A stretch of 16,219 bases of DNA from Candidatus Parcubacteria bacterium (GCA_026395675.1 JAPLYF010000025.1:1-16219), one strand, 5' to 3'; shown: positions 1 to 6,383, counted from the stretch's first letter. Numbers and translations: made by a program. Notes: a model not told the origin generated them from the letters alone.

Positions 1-77
1 ACAGTGGATTTTCCTTAAAATTTGGACACATAGATTTTAAAATTAATTGTTAAATTGTTAGATTGTTAAATTGCTTG

Positions 78-103
78 CCCGCCGTAGCTTTAGCAGAGGC
101 GGG
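78..103. repeat. Palindromic repeat downstream of pgk
   Basis: CCCGCC (78-83) and GGCGGG (98-103) are exact inverted arms around a centre containing GCTTTAGC. No T-run follows on the minus strand, so it is not an obvious terminator for pgk. The CTTTAG core resembles the hairpin repeats found elsewhere in the window. The preceding bases 45-75 hold short AT-rich direct repeats (GTTAAATTGTTAGATTGTTAAATTG-type) with no gene. Confidence 0.6.
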
Positions 104-107
104 TTAA

Positions 108-1301
108 TTATTTAATTAAAGGCTTTATACCAGGCAAAACCTTGCCTTCCAAAAATTCCAGCATGGCTCCTCCAGCTGTAGACACAAAATCCGGCCAGGT
201 TTTTATTTCTAATTTATCCAATAAAGTAATTGTCTCGCCCCCGCCGGTTACGCCAAAAGATGTTCCTTTAGATATTAATGCAAACTGCTGGGCAATGTAA
301 TCACTGCCATGACTAAATTCCGGGATTTCAAACATACCCATTGGCCCATTCCATACTAAGGTCTTAGCTTGTTTAAAATGGCGCGCAAAATACAATTCTG
401 TCCTTAAGCCAATATCCACTATATAAAATTTCTTTGACTTAATTTTATTTAACTCGGAAATTTTCTTGATCAAAATCTTTCCCCTGCCCTTCAGGTTATT
501 GCAAATCCTCATATCCAGGGGCAAAATTAATTTTCCCCTGGATTTTTTCAATAATTTTTTTGCCAGACCCACAAATTCTTTTTCATAAACTGACTGGCCA
601 ATATTGATTTTTTGCGCGGCCAAAAAATTATTAGCCAAGGCCCCGCCAATCAAAACATAATTATATTTTTTCAAAAAATTTTCAATCACTTTGATTTTGG
701 TGGAAATTTTTACTCCGCCAATAATGGCCACGGCTGGTTTTTTAAAGCCGTGCAAAAGTTTGTCCAAATTTTCAACTTCATCAATCAAATTAAAGCCGGC
801 ATAAGCTGACAAGAATTTTGTAATCGCTGAAACAGACGCGTGAGCCCGGTGGCAAACTGAAAAGGCCTCATTAACAAAAAAGTCCCCCAGTTCTGCTAAT
901 TGACGGGCAAATTTTGCGTCATTTTTTTCTTCGCCTGGATAAAACCTTAAATTTTCCAAAAGCAAAATTTGCCCAGCCTTTAATTTGGCAATCTTTTGCT
1001 TAACTCTCTCCCCAATACAATCATCAACAAAATGAACTGGCTTTTTGGCAACGCTATCCAGGTAAACAGCCACTGGCTTTAAACTTAATTTCTGATCAAA
1101 CTTTCCCCCAGGACTGCCAAGATGGGAAATCAAAATCACCCTGGCTTTCTTTTTGAGTAAGTAATTAATAGTAGGAAAACTGCGTTCTATTCTTTCCGGC
1201 TCCAAAACTTTGCCATGCTTTAAAGCGACATTATAATCAACGCGGACCAAGACAGTCTTGCTTTTCAAATTTTTTATTTGAGTGAGAGATTTTAACTGCA
1301 T
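108..1301 (-). CDS. pgk: Phosphoglycerate kinase
   Basis: This 397-residue cytosolic enzyme transfers phosphate from 1,3-bisphosphoglycerate to ADP, making ATP in glycolysis. Family landmarks are present in order: VRVDYNV (19-25, substrate-binding Arg/Asp/Asn), SHLG (59-62), LRF (118-120), HRAHAS (151-156), GGVKISTK (195-202), WNGPMGMFE (317-325), the GGGET nucleotide loop (353-357) and STAGGAMLEFLEG (374-386). The last motif has Ala where STGGGA is usual, a mild change. Length is normal for the family. The ATG at 1301 lies 6 bases after an extended -10 box, so the mRNA is probably leaderless. Together with GAPDH at 13195-14205 it brackets the hydrogenase region. Identity is secure. Confidence 0.97.
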   Translation of the reverse strand: MQLKSLTQIKNLKSKTVLVRVDYNVALKHGKVLEPERIERSFPTINYLLKKKARVILISHLGSPGGKFDQKLSLKPVAVYLDSVAKKPVHFVDDCIGERVKQKIAKLKAGQILLLENLRFYPGEEKNDAKFARQLAELGDFFVNEAFSVCHRAHASVSAITKFLSAYAGFNLIDEVENLDKLLHGFKKPAVAIIGGVKISTKIKVIENFLKKYNYVLIGGALANNFLAAQKINIGQSVYEKEFVGLAKKLLKKSRGKLILPLDMRICNNLKGRGKILIKKISELNKIKSKKFYIVDIGLRTELYFARHFKQAKTLVWNGPMGMFEIPEFSHGSDYIAQQFALISKGTSFGVTGGGETITLLDKLEIKTWPDFVSTAGGAMLEFLEGKVLPGIKPLIK

Positions 1302-1307
1302 GGCTTA

Positions 1308-1316
1308 ATTATAGCA
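1308..1316 (-). promoter_or_regulatory. Extended -10 promoter of pgk, probably leaderless
   Basis: On the minus strand the sequence reads TTGCTATAAT, i.e. a TGn extended -10 plus perfect TATAAT (1313-1308), then six bases (TAAGCC) and the ATG of pgk. A start site 6-7 bases after the -10 would fall on the ATG itself. No convincing -35 box is visible, which fits an extended -10 promoter. Confidence 0.6.
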
Positions 1317-1333
1317 AAAAAATTGAAATTAGG

Positions 1334-1418
1334 CGAAAATGCCAGTAACGGATGGACAAACTTCAGTTTGTTACAGTAACACACTAAAAGTGTGTCATTC
1401 CAAACAAGAGCATTTTCG
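1334..1418. repeat. Double-hairpin repeat, family 1, copy A
   Basis: CGAAAATGC (1334-1342) pairs perfectly with GCATTTTCG (1410-1418). Inside are two hairpins: ACAAAC/GTTTGT (1356-1361, 1366-1371) around TTCA, and ACACACT/AGTGTGT (1379-1385, 1389-1395). The order of parts (GCCA..AACGGAT, hairpin, GTTAC...GTAAC, hairpin, GTCATTCC, GAGCATTTT) matches copy D at 4121-4202, though arm bases differ in a compensated way. It fills the gap between hypA and pgk. Confidence 0.7.
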
Positions 1419-1475
1419 TTCGCTACAAATTATGCAAAAATTTAGAATTCGTAATTCGGCTTTCGGAATTCAAGA

Positions 1476-1730
1476 TTATTCACCTTCAATCTCCTTCAAA
1501 ACCCAATCATTACTTTTTATTTTATTTATCTTAACATCAATCCCATTTGCCAGCGTTTCTTTCGCGAGCATTTTCAAATTAAACTCCAAATTCTCCGGCG
1601 CAATTTCCGAGCCATGCTCAGTTATCTGTCCCAATTCAATAACCGCACCCTTAACTTTTTTGAGTTTATTCTTCTGGGCGTAATCCAAAATAACTTTTAA
1701 TATTTGGTTTGCTAAATGGAGATCGTGCAT
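1476..1730 (-). CDS. hypA: Shortened HypA-like hydrogenase nickel-insertion protein
   Basis: HypA delivers Ni(II) to the large subunit of [NiFe]-hydrogenase together with HypB. This 84-residue protein begins MHD, the MHE-type start whose His2 binds nickel, and continues with the family pattern (LANQILKVILDYAQK, then VIELGQI, then APENLEFNLKMLAKETLANG). Usual HypA is about 110-115 residues and carries a zinc-ribbon with two CxxC pairs after the last of these segments. Here the chain goes directly from IDVKINKIK to WVLKEIEGE, which looks like the family's C-terminal strand. There is not one cysteine in the protein, so the zinc domain appears cleanly missing rather than truncated by a frameshift. 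It lies 68 bases after rsmE with a hairpin repeat between, and no Shine-Dalgarno is visible. HypB is not in the window. Confidence 0.8.
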   Translation of the reverse strand: MHDLHLANQILKVILDYAQKNKLKKVKGAVIELGQITEHGSEIAPENLEFNLKMLAKETLANGIDVKINKIKSNDWVLKEIEGE

Positions 1731-1742
1731 AATGGAAAAATT

Positions 1743-1793
1743 TTACAGCGGACTTTAGTCCGCGTAATTTACGGACACTAAAGTGCCCTGTAA
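1743..1793. repeat. Double-hairpin repeat, family 1, copy B
   Basis: TTACAG (1743-1748) and CTGTAA (1788-1793) form an outer stem. Inside, GCGGAC-TTTA-GTCCGC (1748-1763) is a perfect hairpin, followed by the linker GTAATTTAC and a second imperfect hairpin with CACT/AGTG arms (1776-1779, 1782-1785). It lies between rsmE and hypA and would form a three-way junction if transcribed. Confidence 0.7.
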
Positions 1794-1798
1794 TAATA

Positions 1799-2524
1799 CT
1801 AGTCTACAAATAGTTGAGATATGGTCCCACAGGCCACAATTCCCGCAGTTTCTGCTCGTAAAATTCTTTTCCCCAAACTAACTTGAATCAAGGAATTCTG
1901 TCGCGCCAAATCAATTTCAAATGGTGAAAAGCCGCCTTCGGGCCCCACAAAAATATTAATTACTTTATTGCCATGCGACCTTAATATCTCAAGTAAATTA
2001 TTGTTTTTTTCCTGTTCATGAAAGATTAAATTCAAATCCCTGGGATTTAATTTTCTGACCGCTTCCTCAAATTTAATTACTGTTTCAAAAATTGGCGGGA
2101 TTTTACCACCGCTTTGGATCATGGCTTCTTCAATTATTTTTTTATAGCGGCTAATTTTATTTTGATTTAATTCATTAACTACACAAAATTCAGTTATTAT
2201 CGGCACAATTTTTTTAATTCCAATTTCTGTTACTTTCTGGCAAACCCATTCAAATTTATCTTTTTTTAAAAGTGACTGGTACAAAACAATTTCAATTGGC
2301 AGTTCTCTGTCAATTTCCATTCTCCTGATTAAACGACAAAAAAATTTTTTATCCTTGAATTCACTGATCGCCACTTCATATTCTTCTCCAGTGTTATCAA
2401 ACAAAAACAAAGAATCACCAACATTCAAACGCAAAACTTTGGTGATTTTTTTGATAATTGCTTTATCAAAGATAACTATGTTCTGAGGGTCTTCAATTGT
2501 GGTGGATAAAAAAAAGCGAAACAT
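1799..2524 (-). CDS. rsmE: 16S rRNA (uracil-1498-N3)-methyltransferase, RsmE family
   Basis: RsmE methylates N3 of U1498 in 16S rRNA using S-adenosylmethionine; it is a trefoil-knot (SPOUT) enzyme with an N-terminal PUA-like domain. The 241-residue protein shows the family signatures: LLKKDKFEWVCQKVTEIG near residue 85-102, IQSGGKIPPI (about 137-146), VGPEGGFSPFEID (about 193-205) and SLGKRILRAETAG (about 216-228), the last two forming the SAM-binding knot. Length is normal. The spacer upstream (2525-2670) carries a large inverted repeat. The gene is a housekeeping passenger between HydA and HypA. Confidence 0.93.
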   Translation of the reverse strand: MFRFFLSTTIEDPQNIVIFDKAIIKKITKVLRLNVGDSLFLFDNTGEEYEVAISEFKDKKFFCRLIRRMEIDRELPIEIVLYQSLLKKDKFEWVCQKVTEIGIKKIVPIITEFCVVNELNQNKISRYKKIIEEAMIQSGGKIPPIFETVIKFEEAVRKLNPRDLNLIFHEQEKNNNLLEILRSHGNKVINIFVGPEGGFSPFEIDLARQNSLIQVSLGKRILRAETAGIVACGTISQLFVD

Positions 2525-2548
2525 TGTAATTTAGTTTAAAAAAGCGCA

Positions 2549-2657
2549 CGCCATTTGTCGTACTGTCATTCAGAGCGCAGCGTGGAATCCATTACATCCT
2601 AGATTCTTCACGGAGTTTATCCTGAGCAAAGCGAAAGATTCTGAATGACAAATGGCG
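2549..2657. repeat. Long inverted repeat, family 3, copy A
   Basis: CGCCATTTGTC (2549-2559) pairs perfectly with GACAAATGGCG (2647-2657). A second left arm, TGTCATTCAG (2564-2573), pairs perfectly with CTGAATGACA (2641-2650), so two pairings compete for one right arm. The interior shares TCCATTACAT and TAGATTC with the copy at 6424-6519. It fills the 146-base gap between hydA and rsmE; on the minus strand no strong T-run follows. Confidence 0.75.
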
Positions 2658-2670
2658 GGAACCAACAATT

Positions 2671-3936
2671 TTAATGCGTCGCACAGGAAATACACGGGTC
2701 ATAGGCGCGTATCAACGCCCTAATCTTGATTCTGCGCTCATGAACCGGCAATTTATAAACATTCGGCAAATAAGCTTTTAAATCCGCCTCCAGATTGGCT
2801 AAAAACTGCGCAGTTGGCGTAATTACATTGGCTTCCAAAACTTTGCCATTTTTATCAAATTTATAATAATCAAGCAAAATCCCGCGTGGCGCTTCAACCG
2901 CGCCATAACCCTCGCCTGCCTTGGGCTTAACTTTAACTTTAATGTTTTTCTGGTCAATTTTTCCCAGCTGCTTAAAAATTTTATTAATCTCTTCCAAGCA
3001 ATGAACAATCTCAACTGCTTGGCTATAAACATTATAAAAAGTATTATAACAGGGCATTTTTTGTTTTGCTTCCAGCCAGAGTTTTTTGGCCTGGGGATTT
3101 AATTTTTCATAATGCAAATTAATGCGCGCTAAAGCTCCTGTGAAATACGGCTGCTTATCCAAACTTACCCTTTTAACATTTTCAAATGGCTGGTGGAATT
3201 CTTTAATCTTATGCTGGAATTCTTTAACAGAATATTTTTTGCCTTTGCTGGTTATAATATCACCCCAGAGAATTTCGTATTCTTTTTTATTATCAAGCGC
3301 AACAAATTCTGTTTCCCGGCTGAATTTGGGATATTTTATTTTACGCGCAAATTCAGCCATAAAAATTGCATCTCCTAAAAGCGAATTATAATTTTTTAAT
3401 AATTTATTAACTTCCTGACTAGAAGGCAATTTCTTAAACCCGCCGACTTCAATTGTTAAAGGATGAACAATTCTGCCGCCAATAAGTTCAACCATATCAA
3501 TGGCAAACTGGCGCACGCGCAAAGTCGCCTGGGTTTCTTTGGGATATTTTTTTATAAAATTCAGATCATTGGCAATGCCAAAAAAATCTGGCAAGGATAA
3601 GAAAAACATATGCAAGGAATGGGAATGGATTATTTGTAGCAATTCCATGACTTTGCGCAAAGCAATGGTCTGGCTGGAAACTTTGATGCCAAAGGCATCT
3701 TCAATCGCATGCGTGGCTGAAAGAAAATGCACAATCGGGCAAATGCCGCAAATTCTGGCAGTGATCATGGGCACTTCAAAATAATCCCGTCCCAAAAGTA
3801 TGCCCTCAATCAAACGCGCGCCTTCCAAGGTTTCCAACTTGGCCTTTTTCACATCCCCTTCCAAAATTGACGCCACAAAACCAGTGTGCCCTTCCATCTT
3901 GGCAATGTGGTTGATTTTAATGGTTTTTAATGCCAT
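2671..3936 (-). CDS. hydA: Group 3b [NiFe]-hydrogenase large (alpha) subunit
   Basis: This 421-residue catalytic subunit of a cytosolic NAD(P)-linked hydrogenase (sulfhydrogenase type) carries the Ni-Fe(CN)2CO site. Visible motifs: MEGHTG near the N-terminus (14-19), the L1 motif RICGICPIVH (61-70) with nickel ligands C63 and C66, EAPRG (about 348-352), ITPTA (about 369-373), and the L2 motif DPCISC (413-418) with ligands C415 and C418. The overall pattern matches Pyrococcus HydA as I recall it, which ends ...DPCISCSVHVVRL. Here the reading frame stops immediately after the motif's His (H421), so the peptide normally removed by a maturation endopeptidase is absent. TAA at 2671-2673 follows the His codon directly. 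A TATAAT lies about 25 bases upstream of the ATG; no Shine-Dalgarno is visible. The nearest upstream gene is 325 bases away. Confidence 0.96.
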   Translation of the reverse strand: MALKTIKINHIAKMEGHTGFVASILEGDVKKAKLETLEGARLIEGILLGRDYFEVPMITARICGICPIVHFLSATHAIEDAFGIKVSSQTIALRKVMELLQIIHSHSLHMFFLSLPDFFGIANDLNFIKKYPKETQATLRVRQFAIDMVELIGGRIVHPLTIEVGGFKKLPSSQEVNKLLKNYNSLLGDAIFMAEFARKIKYPKFSRETEFVALDNKKEYEILWGDIITSKGKKYSVKEFQHKIKEFHQPFENVKRVSLDKQPYFTGALARINLHYEKLNPQAKKLWLEAKQKMPCYNTFYNVYSQAVEIVHCLEEINKIFKQLGKIDQKNIKVKVKPKAGEGYGAVEAPRGILLDYYKFDKNGKVLEANVITPTAQFLANLEADLKAYLPNVYKLPVHERRIKIRALIRAYDPCISCATH

Positions 3937-3960
3937 AAATAAAAAAATTAAGCTACTTCC

Positions 3961-3989
3961 ATTATAGCTTAAATTCTCTTTTTCTTGAA
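3961..3989 (-). promoter_or_regulatory. Candidate hydA promoter
   Basis: Minus-strand TATAAT (3966-3961) is a perfect -10 box. A weak -35-like TTCAAG lies at 3989-3984 with a 17-base spacer. The start site would be near 3954, giving an 18-base leader before the hydA ATG at 3936. The -35 match is poor (3 of 6). Confidence 0.45.
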
Positions 3990-4047
3990 GTTATTATTGC
4001 ACTAACAAAGTCAAGGGCTGGCGAAAACGTCTGTGGATTTGGAGTTA

Positions 4048-4093
4048 TTATCGACCGCTTTAGCGGTCGAACGGCGGCTAAAGCTGCCGATAA
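4048..4093. repeat. Double-hairpin repeat, family 1, copy C
   Basis: The outer stem TTATCG/CGATAA (4048-4053, 4088-4093) encloses the perfect hairpin TCGACCGC-TTTA-GCGGTCGA (4051-4070) and a second hairpin CGGCGGCT/AGCTGCCG (4072-4089) with one G-T pair. The 325-base stretch 3937-4261 upstream of hydA holds no gene, only the hydA promoter and three tandem repeat elements (this one, 4121-4202 and 4225-4254). A further 8-base pairing, GGCGAAAA (near 4019) with TTTTCGCC (near 4122), brackets this copy. Confidence 0.7.
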
Positions 4094-4120
4094 TTGTTAT
4101 ATAACTACAAAATAATTTTC

Positions 4121-4202
4121 GCCAAAACCGGATCGACACACTTTAGTGTGTTACCGACTTAAGTAACAGACTAAAGTCTGTCATTCCGTTTCCGAGCATT
4201 TT
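4121..4202. repeat. Double-hairpin repeat, family 1, copy D
   Basis: ACACAC-TTTA-GTGTGT (4136-4151) and ACAGAC-TAAA-GTCTGT (4166-4181) are two perfect hairpins. They are flanked by GCCA..ACCGGAT on the left and GTCATTCC...GAGCATTTT on the right. The whole element aligns with copy A at 1334-1418. Confidence 0.75.
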
Positions 4203-4224
4203 GCCTAAAACCAATTTCATAATT

Positions 4225-4254
4225 TCCGCCAAAGGCGGATCAGCCTCTAGCTGA
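4225..4254. repeat. 30-bp tandem-hairpin repeat, family 2, copy A
   Basis: Two adjacent 15-base hairpins: TCCGCCAAAGGCGGA (4225-4239) and TCAGCCTCTAGCTGA (4240-4254). The layout is the same as the element inside hydD (7300-7329). It lies just past the stop codon of the beta-propeller gene. Confidence 0.7.
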
Positions 4255-4261
4255 CAGAATT

Positions 4262-5512
4262 CTATTTATAAATCTTATACACCACCCCCGCCTTATCATC
4301 AGACAAATATAAAGCCCCATCTTGCCCAAACACCAAATCAACTGGCCTGCCAATCGCGCCTTTATCAGTTAAAAATCCAGTGATAAAATCTTCAGAACTA
4401 ATTACTTTATTCCCGTCAATTTTTAATTTCACAACTTTATAACCAACCGGTACTGAACTATTCCAGGAACCATGCAAGGAAACCAGCAAATCCCCTTGCC
4501 AATCGCTAGGAAACATTTTGGAATCAATAAAAGCTAAACCAAGCGGCGCATTATGCGCATTATATTCAAAAATTGGCGCCACAGTATCCTGACATGGGTC
4601 TCTGACATAAACATTTTTATCAAAATTCGTGTCATGAACCTTGTCGCCATAGCAAATGGGCCAGCCATAATTTTTACCCGCGCTTAAAATATTTAAGTCA
4701 TCTGGCGGCAAATTATCGCCTAAATAGTCGCGGCCCATGTCATTGCCCCAAAATTGCTTTGTCCTGGAATTTAAAATAAAGAAAACAGTATTTCTCAAAC
4801 CATGCGCAAAAATTTCATAAGACCAATTAGCCGGATCATATTTTAAGATCGCGGCTCGCCTTTCATCGCTTTCATGACAAACATTGCAGGATGAACCGAC
4901 AGAAACATATAGAAATCCATTGGGACCAAATTGTAAAGTACGGGTAGTATGTTCCCCATCATTCGGCAAATTAAATAAAAATTCTTTTGTCCCTAATTTT
5001 AAATTTGCTGAATCATACGTATAGCGGCTAACTCTGTTTGTTTCTGCAACATATAAATAGCCATTATTAAGCGCCAAGCCATGCGGGTTATTTAAATTAG
5101 AAGCTAAAACTATTTTTGAGCCATCAGATTTAATTGCATAAACCTTGCCTTCGCCCATGGCTGAAACCAGCAAGTTACTTTGATCATCAAAAAGTAAGAC
5201 GCGCGGCGTCTTTAAATCCTTGGCAAAAACATCAATCTGAAAATTCCCCAAAATTGTAAATGGCCCTTGAACAGTTGGCGTGATAACTTCTGGAACCACA
5301 TTCGCTATATTCGCCTGCCCTCCGGAGCTCGAAGAGCGAAGGGGGGCATTATTATTCGCATTGACATTCGCATTAACCAAAAGTTTCGTCACGTCAGCCA
5401 CTGGCAAACCAATCGCCGGCCTAACTTGCGGATAAAAATAAATAACAAGGCCAGCCATTCCCCCAGCAATAATGATAATAACAGTAATTAAAATTTTTAT
5501 TGGCCTAGCCAT
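4262..5512 (-). CDS. Membrane-anchored sorbosone/glucose dehydrogenase-like beta-propeller
   Basis: This 416-residue protein has an N-terminal hydrophobic segment (about 7-27) after a short basic start, suggesting a signal anchor and an extracytoplasmic domain. A low-complexity Asn/Ser linker (about 46-70) follows, then a beta-propeller of the L-sorbosone/soluble glucose dehydrogenase family. Supporting features are DGEHTTRTLQFGPNGFLYVS (about 185-204), GSSCNVC with the RRAAI segment (206-222), GHGLRN-like AHGLRN (237-241), GNDMGRD (257-262), NYGWPICYG (281-289), and the closing GRPVDLVFGQDGALYLSDD (388-406). These proteins typically oxidise sugars with PQQ, but many members have no demonstrated activity; substrate and cofactor cannot be told here. 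Part of the linker is encoded by a repeat (5317-5347). The 75-residue gene upstream ends 15 bases before the ATG, so the two are probably cotranscribed. Confidence 0.85.
   Translation of the reverse strand: MARPIKILITVIIIIAGGMAGLVIYFYPQVRPAIGLPVADVTKLLVNANVNANNNAPLRSSSSGGQANIANVVPEVITPTVQGPFTILGNFQIDVFAKDLKTPRVLLFDDQSNLLVSAMGEGKVYAIKSDGSKIVLASNLNNPHGLALNNGYLYVAETNRVSRYTYDSANLKLGTKEFLFNLPNDGEHTTRTLQFGPNGFLYVSVGSSCNVCHESDERRAAILKYDPANWSYEIFAHGLRNTVFFILNSRTKQFWGNDMGRDYLGDNLPPDDLNILSAGKNYGWPICYGDKVHDTNFDKNVYVRDPCQDTVAPIFEYNAHNAPLGLAFIDSKMFPSDWQGDLLVSLHGSWNSSVPVGYKVVKLKIDGNKVISSEDFITGFLTDKGAIGRPVDLVFGQDGALYLSDDKAGVVYKIYK
5317..5347. repeat. Palindrome-like repeat inside the beta-propeller gene's linker
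   Basis: A GC-rich block with imperfect outer arms GCCCTCC and GGGGGGC and an inner GCTC-GAA-GAGC hairpin. It is read in frame as part of APLRSSSSGGQ (residues 56-66). Its GC content contrasts with the AT-rich Asn codons around it, which suggests insertion of a mobile short repeat into a tolerant linker. Confidence 0.5.
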
Positions 5513-5527
5513 AAATTAAAGTTTCAG

Positions 5528-5755
5528 TTACCTAATATTCAGATTCTTTTCATACTCAAGCCACATGGCTTTCAATTGTTCAATCATCCCCTGACTATCT
5601 TCATCTAAGTCCAATTCACCCACCTGCTGCCTTTCAGTAATATAATCATCAACCATGCTATCCCATGCTTCTTTGTCAGTTACTGGCGCTGCTTCAGCGC
5701 GCTCTTTGATTTCATTGTAAGCTTGGTTTAAATCAAATGATAAAAATTCAGTCAT
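5528..5755 (-). CDS. Small acidic helical hypothetical protein
   Basis: I do not recognise this 75-residue protein. It is rich in Glu, Asp and Gln, has no cysteine, and looks fully alpha-helical and cytosolic (for example LNQAYNEIKERAEAA and MIEQLKAMWLEYEKNLNIR). The C-terminal part could pack as a helical hairpin. It sits directly upstream of the beta-propeller gene with a 15-base gap and probably shares its transcript. The start is ATG at 5755 with no Shine-Dalgarno. Codon use is like its neighbours. Confidence 0.7.
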   Translation of the reverse strand: MTEFLSFDLNQAYNEIKERAEAAPVTDKEAWDSMVDDYITERQQVGELDLDEDSQGMIEQLKAMWLEYEKNLNIR

Positions 5756-5763
5756 AAATTTTT

Positions 5764-5833
5764 AGATTTAAGATTTAAGAATTAAGATTTAAGCACAAAA
5801 ACTTACATCTTATATCTTACCTCTTACATCTTA
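5764..5833. repeat. AT-rich imperfect inverted repeat
   Basis: Short copies of AGATTTAAG/AATTAAG (5764-5793) face an inverted set of CTTACATCTTA-type copies (5802-5833), about 30 bases each, around an 8-base A-rich loop. It fills most of the gap between the divergent genes at 5755 and 5933. It could fold into a long weak hairpin. Confidence 0.55.
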
Positions 5834-5873
5834 GTAATATTATACCAAACCAATCATAAAAGATAAATCACAA

Positions 5874-5902
5874 TTGACAAAATTGAAAAAATAGAGTAAA
5901 AT
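5874..5902 (+). promoter_or_regulatory. Strong sigma70-type promoter of the 81-residue zinc protein
   Basis: A perfect -35 TTGACA (5874-5879), a 17-base spacer and a -10 TAAAAT (5897-5902). The start site would be near 5909, leaving a leader of about 24 bases with AAAGGAGG at 5921-5928. Confidence 0.8.
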
Positions 5903-5932
5903 TAAATTAATTTAAAACTTAAAGGAGGAAAA

Positions 5933-6178
5933 ATGAAAGCAGCGCAAGTTGAAGAAGAAGGAAACCGTTGCACCATATGTGGAGGAAACTTCGGTGAAGA
6001 AGAACACTGTCCTCAAGGACATGCTAGGAAGCCAATGCCTTGTATTCTCACAAAAAATGTGCAGCAGAAAACGAAAGAAAAAGTAACTGGAATTGATAAT
6101 GAATTCTGTGCCATTTGCAAACGATGCGATACTCCGGGAAATTGGCTAAAATGTCCAATTTCAAAGACGAATCACTAA
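5933..6178 (+). CDS. Small Cys-rich, probable zinc-binding protein
   Basis: I do not recognise a family for this 81-residue protein. Two Cys/His groups are visible: C13-x2-C16 with C26, H30 and C37, and C59-x2-C62-x2-C65 with C74 and H81. They resemble two zinc knuckles joined by a Lys/Gln-rich linker (41-52). The first group reads CTICGGNF...CPQGH, the second CAICKRC...LKCP. It is one of only two plus-strand genes. Unlike the minus-strand genes it has a consensus promoter (5874-5902) and a full Shine-Dalgarno AAAGGAGG five bases before the ATG, and it ends in a terminator at 6189-6219, so it is an independent and probably well-translated unit. A DNA- or RNA-binding role is only a guess. Confidence 0.8.
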   Translation: MKAAQVEEEGNRCTICGGNFGEEEHCPQGHARKPMPCILTKNVQQKTKEKVTGIDNEFCAICKRCDTPGNWLKCPISKTNH

Positions 6179-6188
6179 ATTCTGTTTC

Positions 6189-6219
6189 AAAAAAGGGCGA
6201 GAGCAATCTCGCCTTTTTT
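6189..6219. terminator. Bidirectional intrinsic terminator
   Basis: GGCGAGA (6196-6202), loop GCAA, TCTCGCC (6207-6213), then TTTTTT (6214-6219) on the plus strand. The preceding A-run (6189-6194) gives a T-run on the minus strand too. It ends the 81-residue gene and can also block transcription from the minus-strand RNA gene. Confidence 0.9.
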
Positions 6220-6225
6220 CTTTTA

Positions 6226-6377
6226 CAAAAAATTTAAAGGGAGAGTGGTATTACACTCTCCCGAAGTTGCGTGCGCTGGGCCCATTTGGCAGTATTGTGT
6301 GTGGCACATATAGAGCCTTTTTTGACAGGCCCAGCGCCTAAAAAGGAGGCAATAAGCGATGGGTAATCGCCTACTGT
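6226..6377 (-). ncRNA. Candidate structured small RNA with anti-Shine-Dalgarno loop
   Basis: A near-perfect minus-strand promoter (6384-6411) faces this stretch, which has no plausible coding frame. The predicted RNA, 5' to 3', has four parts. First is a 5-bp hairpin GCGAT/ATCGC (6370-6366, 6360-6356). Second is an unpaired stretch TTATTGCCTCCTTTTTA (about 6355-6339). Third is a long hairpin with a 10-bp closing stem GCGCTGGGCC/GGCCCAGCGC (6337-6328, 6282-6273), an internal loop and an inner GGC...GCC helix. Last is a 9-bp terminal hairpin GGGAGAGTG/CACTCTCCC (6262-6254, 6247-6239) followed by TTTAAATTTTTT, a likely terminator. I see no SRP apex motif or other RNA family I know; a 6S-like shape is possible but unproven. 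The 345-base gap 6179-6523 is otherwise two terminators. Confidence 0.65.
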
Positions 6378-6383
6378 AATTCT

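Noticed and set aside
1339..1683. Plus-strand 114-residue open frame opposite hypA
   Set aside because: It is antisense to hypA and the adjacent repeat, has no ribosome site, and its composition is that of a shadow frame. The other long frames opposite pgk, hydA, gap and ricT were dropped for the same reason.
2671..2680. HydA tail lost by a frameshift or readable past the stop
   Set aside because: Downstream bases in the same frame after TAA encode nothing like a hydrogenase C-terminal peptide, and the neighbouring frames do not either. The stop looks genuine.
1334..4254. CRISPR-like array in the repeat-rich gaps
   Set aside because: Repeats are irregularly spaced, differ in arm sequence and have no uniform spacers; no cas gene is present.
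4872..4890. CxxCH (CNVCH) in the beta-propeller protein as a cytochrome c heme site
   Set aside because: The GSSCNVC...RRAAI segment is a normal part of sorbosone-dehydrogenase-like propellers, so CH here is probably chance. No cytochrome domain or heme lyase is visible.
6226..6377. Candidate RNA as SRP RNA, tmRNA or RNase P RNA
   Set aside because: No GGAAGGNAGCAGCC-type SRP apex, no tRNA-like ends, and far too short for RNase P. A 6S-type RNA remains possible but I see nothing decisive.
6359..6379. Plus-strand mini-ORF (ATG, six codons) after AAGGAGG at 6343-6349
   Set aside because: The spacing is good, but there is no plus-strand promoter, the peptide MGNRLL is tiny, and the opposite strand has a perfect promoter. 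The SD-like string is better read as the complement of the RNA's anti-SD stretch, though a real leader peptide cannot be excluded.
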